IMG/VR virus record: IMGVR_UViG_3300007760_001370
Coordinates: 1 to 22,982 of that record
Reading direction: 5' to 3' (one strand)
Source of the DNA: a virus
DNA: 22,982 bases
How positions within the stretch are numbered: position 1 is the stretch's first letter; every line of letters begins with the position of its first letter. The notes below the pieces were generated by a model. The model saw only the letters and a list, made by a program, of their open reading frames with translations. It did no database searches and was not told the origin of the DNA. A program made the position numbers and the translations under genes. This document shows positions 14,522 to 22,982 of the stretch, one piece after another.

Positions 14522-17500
14522 CTAATCAGCTTCGGAAAGAGCCGACAAGGCAGTTTTCACATTTCCAAACATACTGATGTATTTACCAAACGCATCAACC
14601 TGAGTCATCTTCAATTTCGTCTCAAATTTCCCTTGCTCTATAGTATGATCGATACCTGTCACAACAAACACGTTGTCGATTGTCGTGCCAGTTCCAAAAT
14701 CGACAAAAAACTGCTGGCCATAACTCACCATCGGACAGCCATACGTCGACAATGAAAGCGAAACAGGGGTTGTCTGCAACGGAAGTCCTGCATCACGCGA
14801 TCCTTGTGGACCATCGCCACCACCCTGACCGGCGCGCAGCATATTAACAGAAGCTAATTTAGAATTATTCATTGATGATAGATCAGCGCTCAATACAGCA
14901 GAGTTTGAACTACCGTAAATTATCGACGGCATGCTACTCATCATAAAGTTTTTCAAGGCTGGAAAACCACCTTTCATCCTAAAATATGTTTCATCTAAAT
15001 CAATGTCTGATAGCTGTGGAGGATCTGTTGTTGTAGTCGGAACTGGCTCCATAATACCCGCATCCATTGCGGCCTGTAGGCCTTCGTAGAAAGCTGTCGT
15101 GTGATCCACACTCGCTCCTTCAGTACTAGAATCCGCATCCTCAACTTCGCCTGGGACGCCGCCGGCGGCTGATGAAAGCAAACCGATAGAATCGCTCCTT
15201 GCAGCGGTCATCATTTTCATGAGGGACGGATAGGCACCACAAGTGGTGTCATAAACATGGATGCGTAATATCGTGCCCCTCTTTCCTCGGGGATGAGTAC
15301 CGACTTTACAAGGTACCGCTTGCATCTCCATCTTGATACGTGGCATCTTGAATTCAATGTCTGCATCTTCTCCATAGGCATCTTCTAAACGCTTTTTCTT
15401 TTCATCATTTAGCGCAGTAGCATCCTCTGAAAATTCTTCCTTCATCGACGTCTCGCCCTCATCATCAGTTTCATAAAGGGCCGTGAGACCGTAAACATAA
15501 GATGCCTGATTGTGAATAAATTCTTTCGAAACAAAGCTCAAAAAAGCGCTAAGAGGAATATTGACAGTCGTCTGTGTCCGCTCTTCGAACTTTGCCTCAA
15601 AATCTTCAATTCTTATCGGGATCTGGGCAATATTCAATATTGATAAATAACTTGATTTATCGTTGACAGGATAAAAGACAAACTGAATCTCGTCAAAGCG
15701 CCTGGTCGATGCCAGCGGTTTTCCAACCATATACAACAACATTGCCCCAAAAGAAACAAATTTTGGATCGTTATATCTCGCATTCACATACTTGGTACTA
15801 CCATGAGCGCCCCGAACAGTGAAGGCAAATGGATCCTTACCGTTTTGGCGCATACTCTTTAAGTGCTGGATCTTTGACGCGACGGCATCTGCAATTGTTT
15901 GTTTTGCTGCTTCCGCTACACCACCCGTCCCGCTAGACCCGAACATTTCTTCTAAAGTGTCTCGTAGATCCGCTGTCGCTGGATCAGTTGTATTTCTCTT
16001 GGCAGCAATAAAGGCTTTTATGGCGTCAGCAGTCTCTTGATCAACAGTCATTGCAGAACTAGTATCAGAAGCTGCTGTCATAAAAGACGACCCAAACATG
16101 TCTTTAGCTGCCGCTGTATCACCCGTTGCTTCAGCATCATCCATAATCTGCTCTTTAATAACCGCAATCGCTTCAGTCAACTCTTTCATAACCTCTAATA
16201 CGTTATCAACATCTTCTCCCTGGCTAAGGTTCGCAGTATCAACATTAGCAGAGCCCTTCATAGAAAGCTTAAGCTTGATCTTAACCTGACCCACTTCATC
16301 AAATGAAAATGAGCTATTAACGACCATATATTTTTTAGTGACCTTCATTAAGTCTAGGAACGCGCCGTAGAAATTACCAGAAAGCTGGCCCGCATTTGGG
16401 CCGGCTGCTATTGTATGACCAGAAGGATCGGGATGAGACCACCCGTAGGTTATCAAGAGTTCAGTATGTCCGTATAAGTCTGGTTTAACAAATTCAGATA
16501 TTTCTGATATTCGAGACCTGTCATGCATGGTCAGAGACAATTCAGCTGTTTCATGAGACATCATTCCTGAGGAGGGTGTGACAGAAACACTAAACCCCTC
16601 AATCGACATCATGGGCCTAAAAGGATCTATGATCCCTGCGCCACGACGTCCACCGACAGATGGAAGATCTTCTACATCACCACTTGACCCTCCAGAAGCT
16701 GCCTGGAAAGGCTCATAATCTTCATAACGCTCCATTCGAGCATCGGGCCCTGTACCGATAACTGGTACAAGGGTTTGTGGCGCAGTAAACATCTCCATAC
16801 CAGATGTTGCGATAGCTGGATCCGGGTCTTCCTCTTCATCTGCATCTTCACCAGGAGGGTACGCGGCATCATACGCGTCAGCCGCTTGTTGTTGTTGTTC
16901 AAATTCATAAAGCGCGGACTCGTCTAAAGCAGATGCCATAAAATAATCTGCTGTATCCTCTTCAATCTGACTACTACCTAGCAAAAATTGCATCAGTCCC
17001 ATAGTCTGAATTCGATTGTCATCCCCAAGAGAACGCCTATTAGTGATCACCGTTATGTCAAGATAAGGTTGGCATCTCGAAATTTCTAAAGTCGGTAATG
17101 AAGTCATGAAAAGCGCAACAGCACCAGTGTCTCTTTTTGCGGGGGTCAACTTAGGACTCAAGATCTGAAGTGCACCAAGACTGGGGGTGAATTTCGTTGG
17201 TGAAGCAAACGCACCATTGATTGCGCCTTCACCTTCGTCAGTGATTTTGCAACAGTCTTTTACTGAATATCTACTGACTATCCACTCCCCCGCACCGGTG
17301 GGGACTCCCGAAGGTAAAGATACGCTTTCAAAAGCTTCCGGCTCACCCACAAAACGATAAAGTTTCTTTGACAACGCAGTCATGTCTGAAACTTCTCCAG
17401 ACGTAGAACCATTCATCAAATCCACAAGTCCCTGAAATCCCTGCATCAGAGTAACGCCACCCTCTGTTGTATTGGTAAACGCCCGTATAACCTTGGCCAT

Positions 17501-17656
17501 CTCAGGGTTGGGGTCTAGATTCACAGTTCCGAAATCGCTGATAGAGTCATCATCACCAAAAGCAAGAAGTGACATAAAGTCTTCTTTAGAAACTATACTG
17601 AAATAGCGTCCTAGCTTGTCAACAATGTCTCCTAATCTATCATCATATACTGCCAT
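14522..17656 (-). CDS. baseplate/tail hub-like structural protein
   Basis: A 1044-residue virion protein. Residues about 345-475 (RPMMSIEGFSVSVTPSSGMM, then LYGHTELLITYGWSHPDP, then NSSFSFDEVGQVKIKLKLSM) and the C-terminal part 965-1027 (SLSTYGCPMVSYGQQFFVDF, then DNVFVVTGIDHTIEQGKFET, then KLKMTQVDAFGKY) have the look of gp27/gpD-type tail-hub barrels, where the last motif closes the ring around the tail tube. Between them lies a long Ala/Asp/Ser-rich helical stretch (about 475-605), and residues 250-285 are acidic and Gln-rich (EFEQQQQ, DADEEEDPDP). It follows the LysM/gp53-like gene by three bases, fitting a baseplate operon. The exact role is inferred from these weak patterns; the virion assignment is more secure than the name. 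Confidence 0.68.
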   Translation of the reverse strand: MAVYDDRLGDIVDKLGRYFSIVSKEDFMSLLAFGDDDSISDFGTVNLDPNPEMAKVIRAFTNTTEGGVTLMQGFQGLVDLMNGSTSGEVSDMTALSKKLYRFVGEPEAFESVSLPSGVPTGAGEWIVSRYSVKDCCKITDEGEGAINGAFASPTKFTPSLGALQILSPKLTPAKRDTGAVALFMTSLPTLEISRCQPYLDITVITNRRSLGDDNRIQTMGLMQFLLGSSQIEEDTADYFMASALDESALYEFEQQQQAADAYDAAYPPGEDADEEEDPDPAIATSGMEMFTAPQTLVPVIGTGPDARMERYEDYEPFQAASGGSSGDVEDLPSVGGRRGAGIIDPFRPMMSIEGFSVSVTPSSGMMSHETAELSLTMHDRSRISEISEFVKPDLYGHTELLITYGWSHPDPSGHTIAAGPNAGQLSGNFYGAFLDLMKVTKKYMVVNSSFSFDEVGQVKIKLKLSMKGSANVDTANLSQGEDVDNVLEVMKELTEAIAVIKEQIMDDAEATGDTAAAKDMFGSSFMTAASDTSSAMTVDQETADAIKAFIAAKRNTTDPATADLRDTLEEMFGSSGTGGVAEAAKQTIADAVASKIQHLKSMRQNGKDPFAFTVRGAHGSTKYVNARYNDPKFVSFGAMLLYMVGKPLASTRRFDEIQFVFYPVNDKSSYLSILNIAQIPIRIEDFEAKFEERTQTTVNIPLSAFLSFVSKEFIHNQASYVYGLTALYETDDEGETSMKEEFSEDATALNDEKKKRLEDAYGEDADIEFKMPRIKMEMQAVPCKVGTHPRGKRGTILRIHVYDTTCGAYPSLMKMMTAARSDSIGLLSSAAGGVPGEVEDADSSTEGASVDHTTAFYEGLQAAMDAGIMEPVPTTTTDPPQLSDIDLDETYFRMKGGFPALKNFMMSSMPSIIYGSSNSAVLSADLSSMNNSKLASVNMLRAGQGGGDGPQGSRDAGLPLQTTPVSLSLSTYGCPMVSYGQQFFVDFGTGTTIDNVFVVTGIDHTIEQGKFETKLKMTQVDAFGKYISMFGNVKTALSALSEAD

Positions 17657-17661
17657 TAGGT

Positions 17662-17958
17662 CTATCCAATGAGTGCCACAATCTGACCGATGTCTGTGGG
17701 AATTTTAAGATATATTCCTGCCGGCACCTGTAAACTCCACCCAATTCCACTCGCACCTGCGATTACCCACCACAAAGAACCATCACCATAAAAATCTCCA
17801 GCGATAACATCTAATCGTTGAGCTTCTTTCGTTATGTGACCTTTCCAAGCTATCGAACCAGCCGCGACAGCGGATGCCACGATATAACATGCATCAAAAG
17901 TCCCATAAAACTTTCCATTAGCTAACTTTGGTGCTCTCTGATATCTGTTAATAGGCAT
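17662..17958 (-). CDS. baseplate wedge protein, gp53-like with LysM-type motif
   Basis: 98 residues. The C-terminal half reads RLDVIAGDFYGDGSLWWVIA (48-67), then GASGIGWSLQVPAGIYLKIP (68-87). This pattern (RLD.IA..FYGD..LWW.IA, then a G....P.G..L.IP strand) is that of LysM-like baseplate proteins such as T4 gp53 and P2-type tail protein X. These join the wedge to the central hub. An N-terminal segment with NRYQRAPKL and FYGTFDA is also usual in phage gp53-like proteins (recall). The ATG overlaps the stop of the 1185-aa gene (TAATG), showing tight coupling. It points to a contractile-tailed phage. Confidence 0.82.
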   Translation of the reverse strand: MPINRYQRAPKLANGKFYGTFDACYIVASAVAAGSIAWKGHITKEAQRLDVIAGDFYGDGSLWWVIAGASGIGWSLQVPAGIYLKIPTDIGQIVALIG

Positions 17959-20900
17959 TAGACTTCTCCCTCAGTTGAACCATAGCCTTTAGAGATGCTG
18001 TCTGCAAAGCCCTCGAGGGTATCGGCATTGGTATCGGTGTTCTCGAAGCCTTGGACGTGAGAAGACCTTCTGTCACCGCCTGTAGCGGGTCTACCTGCAC
18101 CACGTGAATAATAATCTTGGCCAAGACCGCCAGCGATTCCACCGACTGGATAGTTGTAGGCCCGCATTGCTCCATTATTATCAAGACCCGGTACAATATC
18201 ATGAATCGGACTAAAGGATACGCTACACTTTATGAACTGCGGTGCTCTTCGGCCTATGCCGCGCATATCCCACATGGCTTCGCCCCAGTCCATGTCAAAG
18301 CTAGTTATAACCCCTGCTAAACCCCTTCCGCCAGCTGCCTCGAATGAACGCACAATCGCGTTGTTGTTAGGATTAAAGAAATTGTAGATATCAGTTACTT
18401 GATCTTCTAACGTTATCTCAGTCGTTGCTTCAGCTTCCGCAGGTGCCGGATAAACGGGAGATAAATCCGCGCTTGTAACAACATAAGCATGTGTGTGCCC
18501 CTTCGCGGTCACCGGACCATACGGATCTGCTGGATCATCCACGTCTGATAGCGTTACAAGATACTCAGCGTAGATACCTTCATCTCTTAGATCTTCATTT
18601 GCATCAGTCTCCATATTAATTTCACCACCAGCAAAATTACCTGAAGAATCTGACACTCTTCTAGCTAGAACCCGGACTAGCGCCTCGGAATAAAATCGCG
18701 ACCGAAACGGAGTCGACTCAATATGGTCACCAGATGTAGGTGGAGGTGGAGGAAACATCGACGCCCAATCACCAGAGTTGTAGTATCCCGCGGGATCCGC
18801 TGGGTTGCTCTTGTCTGCGTCCATATCATAAGTAGTATAACCTTCCCCGTTAGCTTTCATGATAGCGATACCGCGCATATCACTACCTGGATCAGAAATG
18901 CTTCCGGGCCAATACCCAAAGTTTGGATCGTCATATACCACAGGTTGTTCTGCAATGGCGTCATTTATCGCGGCGATAGTGGCGGCATGCTCAGAAGCGG
19001 CTTCATCTTCCGCTATCTGCTGTTGCGCTTCTGCCTCGGCGGCATAAGTCAGATCAAACGGAGCACCTGCCCAATCGTTCCCAGCGGAATCTACTCCGCC
19101 AGCCGGTACTGAGGTACCTCCTGCAGATGCTGGCAGAGCAGGAATTGCTTCGGACATTCCAAAAATACGACCAAGATCAAAGCGACTGTAATTGCTGCGA
19201 ATAACGTCACCGACACGCAAGCGTATAACGGGAGATGCAGTGGGTATTTGAGAAAATGGCATAACGAATTTCTTGTTACCGGCCTTAACGGGCTTACCCA
19301 TAGAAAATTGTGGGTAACACATCGAAACTAGCTTATTGACGCTCCACCACATTGAATCAAAGTCTTCGGGGTCAGTTGCAACCAGCGTCCATGTTAATGA
19401 AATAGAGCGAGAAGTATTTTGATAAATCTTAACAGGATCAATACGTCCATAACCCGCTGACTCAGCATAACTGACAGAATATGAGTCTGAGAGAGACTCT
19501 AGAAATGCGTGGAAGGAAATCACTTCATTAGTTCTTAAATCATGAAAATAAAACGGACAATATTCAGAATCAAGCTCATCTTCAACTGCGTCTAAATACT
19601 CTTTGGGTAATCGATGAGATGCCACCAGAGCAACTTTTCGGCGCTGGCTGGAGACGTTTGAACCATCCGGATACCGTGGGGCACCTTTAGTATTCCAATA
19701 TTGACTCGGAGAATTAGTCTCCGCATCACCGAGCTTCACCATATTGCCAAGAGCATAACCTGCCCTATAACCGTATAAAAGAAAAGCATTTGAGTACTTC
19801 TGTGGTAATAGGATGAGGGACGGTGATGATCGGTGGCGCCATGCCAGCATCTTACCTGCTGCTCGACTTTTTCCCTGTCGTGTTTGGCCATTGTTCGGCA
19901 TGTCATCAATCGAATCAACGATCGCAAACTCTCTCCTGTGCATGCCCAAGAATGTACTACCCATTTGCGCAAGGGTGCAATAAAAACGCCAAGAGCGATA
20001 TCGGTTCAACGCTGTTATTAGGTTGAAGAGGATTACAGCAGGATCAGGTGAAGTGGGTACAAGGTCTATAAGGTTGTTAAGCAATTGCTTCATATCTATT
20101 CTGATCGAACGTAAAATTGTTGCATAATACCCAGAAGAATATTGCATGTTACGGAAATTTGGGATCGGGTCAGGAAACAGCAGCCCCGCAAACCAGACTG
20201 CTAGCACAAGCGGAGCAGGAGTCGATGGAAACGGAGGTGACGGGAGCCCAGAGGGAGGCGGTGCGGCAGAATCACCGGGAGCAATCTGCATCTTGAAGAA
20301 AGCGACCACTCCCCAACATACGCATGTATGGAAATCATCATTCAAGCCACCTGGGATTGATAATTTTTTAAGAAGCTTTGCGCTACCGACAACTTTACGA
20401 TGTTGGCCCTTCCTCATATTTTGAGGATTTGTGGGATCTGGTATCGTACTCGCGGATGCAACGCTCTCTATAATCGTCATAACTGCGCCGAATACTGTAC
20501 ACAGCGCTGCCATCTCAGCCAGCGCGGTGACGCCTGTCAAAACCTGCGGGACGGTCGCAAATTCAAATTTTTCATATGGGTTATTTAGCGTACCCACGCT
20601 CTTCTGCGGAAGTAGAGGTGATCCATCTATGTCGTCGTAACGTAGCTCTGCGTTGTCGATAGAGGGTCGGTCAGGCGCATGATAAGCATTCTCTGCTCGA
20701 ATGTCTTCAGTAGAAACCTCTTGTGCACCAGTCTGTACGAATGTGGGCAGTATACTCTCTGCCATCGCAGCGACACCTACAGGATCCTGATTTCCCATTC
20801 TATGTCCAGAAGCCCTCATGAGCATTGAGTAGGCGACCTTTTGCATATCATCAATGCTAGTTCTATTGGCATATTGATTATATACACCGTACGCGCCCTG

Positions 20901-21515
20901 CTCTACAGGAATTCCTGGTTCGGTGAATTCACCGTGCTCAATATAGGGAGAACTAGTGGGCATGGGATCAAAACGATTTCTGCCCAATAGTGAAGAAATT
21001 TTGTGCTGGACGGGTGTCGCACCAGCAGGGTTATCAAAGGCGGTCTGACCAGACGTACCACCTATACCGGGAACATCATTTTCCTGGGTTGAGACAATAT
21101 CGCGATAAAGAAAGTGGCCGTCATTTTGTGAATTTTTGTCTATGATATCTTGAAGACCGCTAGAGCTACCCTCGAATTGTCCAGAGTTACTTAACGTTTC
21201 AAATTTTCTAACAGCAGCTTCAGAAGCGTGGTCACCCGTTGGGAATGTGTCCGTAAACCCAGCAGTCTCATCTTGACCACCAGTCACAAATTCAGCTGGG
21301 GTACCGTCAGGATTCACAAGCGAAAATTCACTACGCGGATTGTTGGGGGAAATCGGAAACTTGTTCCCCATCATCGCGTCGGTTGTTATTGAGCTTAAAT
21401 ACGAAGCAAGGGTATCCTTGGCAGGGATTGATAAATCATCCCCAACTACAAAAGTATCACCATCACCAGTCGGTTCTGGAATAAAATCACTTGATGTAGG
21501 ATCGTCAGCGCTCAT
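17958..21515 (-). CDS. very large virion protein, probably baseplate or tail
   Basis: 1185 residues, no named family recognised with confidence. Parts seen: an N-terminal low-complexity region rich in Gly, Ser, Asp and Pro (1-310); a hydrophobic stretch at 320-355 (ending FGAVMTIIESVASAS); a Pro-rich linker (415-435) leading to LVLAVWFAGLLF (436-447); a central domain (about 550-775) with YCPFYFHDLRTNEVISFHAF (652-671) and FDSMWWSVNKLVSMCYPQFS (719-738); an Ala/Glu-rich helix (825-855); and a C-terminal domain (1058-1125) with GRGLAGVITSFDMDWGEAMW and KCSVSFSPIHDIVPGLD. The last part resembles tail-tube initiator or baseplate proteins of marine myoviruses, as far as I recall. Position between the tape measure and the gp53-like gene supports a baseplate role. 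Confidence 0.6.
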   Translation of the reverse strand: MSADDPTSSDFIPEPTGDGDTFVVGDDLSIPAKDTLASYLSSITTDAMMGNKFPISPNNPRSEFSLVNPDGTPAEFVTGGQDETAGFTDTFPTGDHASEAAVRKFETLSNSGQFEGSSSGLQDIIDKNSQNDGHFLYRDIVSTQENDVPGIGGTSGQTAFDNPAGATPVQHKISSLLGRNRFDPMPTSSPYIEHGEFTEPGIPVEQGAYGVYNQYANRTSIDDMQKVAYSMLMRASGHRMGNQDPVGVAAMAESILPTFVQTGAQEVSTEDIRAENAYHAPDRPSIDNAELRYDDIDGSPLLPQKSVGTLNNPYEKFEFATVPQVLTGVTALAEMAALCTVFGAVMTIIESVASASTIPDPTNPQNMRKGQHRKVVGSAKLLKKLSIPGGLNDDFHTCVCWGVVAFFKMQIAPGDSAAPPPSGLPSPPFPSTPAPLVLAVWFAGLLFPDPIPNFRNMQYSSGYYATILRSIRIDMKQLLNNLIDLVPTSPDPAVILFNLITALNRYRSWRFYCTLAQMGSTFLGMHRREFAIVDSIDDMPNNGQTRQGKSRAAGKMLAWRHRSSPSLILLPQKYSNAFLLYGYRAGYALGNMVKLGDAETNSPSQYWNTKGAPRYPDGSNVSSQRRKVALVASHRLPKEYLDAVEDELDSEYCPFYFHDLRTNEVISFHAFLESLSDSYSVSYAESAGYGRIDPVKIYQNTSRSISLTWTLVATDPEDFDSMWWSVNKLVSMCYPQFSMGKPVKAGNKKFVMPFSQIPTASPVIRLRVGDVIRSNYSRFDLGRIFGMSEAIPALPASAGGTSVPAGGVDSAGNDWAGAPFDLTYAAEAEAQQQIAEDEAASEHAATIAAINDAIAEQPVVYDDPNFGYWPGSISDPGSDMRGIAIMKANGEGYTTYDMDADKSNPADPAGYYNSGDWASMFPPPPPTSGDHIESTPFRSRFYSEALVRVLARRVSDSSGNFAGGEINMETDANEDLRDEGIYAEYLVTLSDVDDPADPYGPVTAKGHTHAYVVTSADLSPVYPAPAEAEATTEITLEDQVTDIYNFFNPNNNAIVRSFEAAGGRGLAGVITSFDMDWGEAMWDMRGIGRRAPQFIKCSVSFSPIHDIVPGLDNNGAMRAYNYPVGGIAGGLGQDYYSRGAGRPATGGDRRSSHVQGFENTDTNADTLEGFADSISKGYGSTEGEV

Positions 21516-21521
21516 AAGACC

Positions 21522-21746
21522 TTATTCTCTATCTTCCTTAAGTATTCGCTCTTTTAACTTTTCCATAACAGCTTCATCGTTAAAAGCATTCTTCAGAACA
21601 TCAAGAGCTTTTTGAAGCTGCGGGTATAAATCTGTCCCCAATATCTTTTTTGCTTCCTCTGACAGATCTGCTTTCTCATTATCCGTTAATTCATCAAGAG
21701 ATTTCTCACGCATAGTTTTAGTTTTGTCTTCTTTGCTCATTTTCAT
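21522..21746 (-). CDS. small helical protein between tape measure and baseplate genes
   Basis: 74 residues, strongly charged (Lys, Glu, Asp) with no cysteine or aromatic core except one Tyr. It is predicted to be all helical, with a coiled-coil-like C-terminal half (YPQLQKALDVLKNAFNDEAV, 41-60, then MEKLKERILKEDRE). AAAGGAGA five bases upstream of the ATG overlaps the tape measure stop codon, so it is coupled to that gene. A second ATG two codons in is less well placed. It could be a tape measure chaperone or baseplate assembly factor; no family is recognised. Confidence 0.72.
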   Translation of the reverse strand: MKMSKEDKTKTMREKSLDELTDNEKADLSEEAKKILGTDLYPQLQKALDVLKNAFNDEAVMEKLKERILKEDRE

Positions 21747-21754
21747 AGTCTCCT

Positions 21755-22982
21755 TTATTCACCGCCGGCGGCTGCTAGCGGGGTTGTCATAACTGATTTA
21801 TCTACCAACACCTTTCCTACCTTGTTGGCGTCCATAGTTACCTGAACGTTTAAAGTTATATTAACCGGTTCGTTTGTAATTGTGAAGGACCCATCGCCTG
21901 TTCCGATCGCTGAAGCGAAGTTGTCAAGCGCAACTGCAGCGCTTACTTCGCCTATGCTGTTTAGCGCTTCGATTGAAGCCACAACCTCAGCGACCATCTC
22001 AGTGACTGCTGCTGCCATTCCGCCACCCTCGAACATCGCCATATAACCAGATAACTCATTAATCTTCTCGCCAAAAGTTACCATCTTGGTTAGAGCCTCT
22101 ATCCCAAGGTCAAACTTCGTTAATAGCGCGGCATCCCAGGTACCTGTGTTATCTGCTAGGGCTTCGAAGACATCTCCGATATCGTAATAACCATCCCAAT
22201 AAATCAGGTGCTTCACAGCACTCATCATATTTGCAATCGCCATGCTTGCGCCGCCCTCAAAGTTACTCCCCTCAAGAGAACCTATAACATCTGCAAACTT
22301 CGTCACCGCGTCCATGGCCAAACCAACCACTTCAAGCTTCTTCACCGCTGCATCGGGATTGGCGATCTTAACAGAAAGAACTGCTTCGATTAGCGACGGT
22401 AAGTGCATCTTAACAGCCTGTACAATACGTGCTATCATTTGCATCAATTCGCCCAAGCTTTCCTGTAGGGTTTTGCCTGCAGAAAACCAACCAGCTGTTT
22501 TGGTGGGTGGCATTAGTTCTCCAATCGCACCGATGGATTCACCAAATTTGGCCACGGCTTCCATAGCCATTGCGACAAGCTTAACCTTGACTTCTGCTGC
22601 TTTCGCATCAATATTGTCTGGTACTGCTTCTATAACTGCCTTTATAATCTGCGGTAGATTACCCTTGATCATGTTGAATATTGAGGTAAATATTGGCTTC
22701 ATTTCGCTAAGCGTTTGACCCATCGATGGGCCCGACTTGACAAACCAGCCAGACTGTTGGCTTGCATTTCTATCCATGAACATCTGCGCTATCGAACCAA
22801 CAGCCTCGATTAGTTTCGCTACAGCTGATACTGCTGCTCCTATAACCTCAGCCTTCACTCTTGCCATCTCAGGATTATCCCCGATGTTAATCTTTAAGAT
22901 GTCGGCGATCATTGGAGGAATGTGTTCCTTGACTGCGCCCATAATGGTTCCCATCATGTCGCCATACGTCTTCATAAGACTG
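21755..22982 (-). CDS. tail tape measure protein, C-terminal part (5' end outside window)
   Basis: The frame is open to the window edge: two codons (Ser, Leu) precede the Met at 22975, so the true start is upstream. The 406 visible residues from that Met are Ala/Met/Ile/Val-rich helices with the repeats listed separately, then a helical region AAAVTEMVAEVVASIEALNS (321-340), and a beta-rich end FTITNEPVNITLNVQVTMDA (364-383). Such an ending is common in tape measure proteins of contractile phages. The protein sets tail length and leaves the tube on infection; the hydrophobic helices could help cross the membrane. Tape measure is the best reading; a long structural helix protein of another type is possible. 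Confidence 0.78.
   Translation of the reverse strand, partial: SLMKTYGDMMGTIMGAVKEHIPPMIADILKINIGDNPEMARVKAEVIGAAVSAVAKLIEAVGSIAQMFMDRNASQQSGWFVKSGPSMGQTLSEMKPIFTSIFNMIKGNLPQIIKAVIEAVPDNIDAKAAEVKVKLVAMAMEAVAKFGESIGAIGELMPPTKTAGWFSAGKTLQESLGELMQMIARIVQAVKMHLPSLIEAVLSVKIANPDAAVKKLEVVGLAMDAVTKFADVIGSLEGSNFEGGASMAIANMMSAVKHLIYWDGYYDIGDVFEALADNTGTWDAALLTKFDLGIEALTKMVTFGEKINELSGYMAMFEGGGMAAAVTEMVAEVVASIEALNSIGEVSAAVALDNFASAIGTGDGSFTITNEPVNITLNVQVTMDANKVGKVLVDKSVMTTPLAAAGGE
22049..22966 (-). repeat. degenerate protein-level repeats in the tape measure, three clear and one weak unit
   Basis: Counting from the Met at 22975: unit 1 (residues 4-62), unit 2 (87-151), unit 3 (168-234) and a weaker unit 4 (about 243-309). 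Each has (I/V)K..(I/L)P..I..(V/I)(I/L), then a K.E.(V/I)..A(M/V).AV.K(F/L) helix and IG. Anchors VKEHIPPMI (15-23), IKGNLPQII (103-111) and VKMHLPSLI (188-196) give periods of 88 and 85 residues. SGWFVKSG (75-82) and AGWFSAGK (161-168) repeat in the linkers. Confidence 0.85.

Noticed and set aside
14522-17656. Reading the 1044-aa protein as a tail fibre or adhesin
   Set aside because: No collagen-like or beta-helix repeats or chaperone domain are seen, and the C-terminal GQQFFVDFGTG...VVTGIDHTI pattern fits hub proteins better.
17948-18202. Minus-strand 84-codon frame overlapping the end of the 1185-aa gene
   Set aside because: It is in another frame inside a gene with a conserved C-terminal domain and its product shows no motif.
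20146-20640. Overlapping plus-strand open frames opposite the 1185-aa gene
   Set aside because: They are antisense to a coherent large gene, have low-complexity or motif-free products, and no ribosome sites or plus-strand promoters were seen.

Overview
This window looks like a stretch of a double-stranded DNA bacteriophage genome with a contractile-tail (myovirus-like) particle. All recognisable genes lie on the minus strand, so transcription runs from the right end to the left end. Genes are packed with gaps of a few bases or short overlaps (several ATGA or TAATG junctions). I see no integrase, repressor, tRNA, insertion sequence or CRISPR array, and no gene-free stretch over about 110 bases.

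Right part (about 22982 to 14522), tail and baseplate: the C-terminal part of a tail tape measure protein with about 85-residue repeats, a 74-residue helical protein, a very large virion protein (1185 aa), a LysM/gp53-like baseplate protein (98 aa), and a 1044-aa protein whose core and C-terminus resemble tail-hub proteins.

Middle part (14487 to 7086), replication and recombination: a short family A DNA polymerase without its own exonuclease, a 169-aa unknown, a separate DEDDh 3'-5' exonuclease, an 82-aa unknown, a gp32-type single-stranded DNA binding protein, a RecA recombinase, a 5'-3' FEN-type exonuclease/RNase H and a DnaB-type helicase. The ssb gene has its own sigma70-like promoter upstream and a strong intrinsic terminator downstream, so it can be made as a separate short message.

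Left part (7065 to 1), nucleotide and metabolic genes with lysis: an adenosylcobalamin-dependent (class II) ribonucleotide reductase, a ClpP-like protease, an amidase endolysin with a peptidoglycan-binding domain, a type II glutamine synthetase with unusual motif residues, a YciA-like acyl-CoA thioesterase, the flavin-dependent thymidylate synthase ThyX, a protein of a glycosyltransferase-like type, and the first 23 codons of a TagD-like nucleotidyltransferase cut by the window edge. NrdJ, ThyX and glutamine synthetase together suggest that the phage boosts dNTP precursors and amide nitrogen during replication. The class II reductase needs B12, so the host must make or import cobalamin. NrdJ, ThyX and GSII are all common in alphaproteobacteria and in marine viromes; a marine, possibly alphaproteobacterial, host is an inference and is not proven by this sequence.
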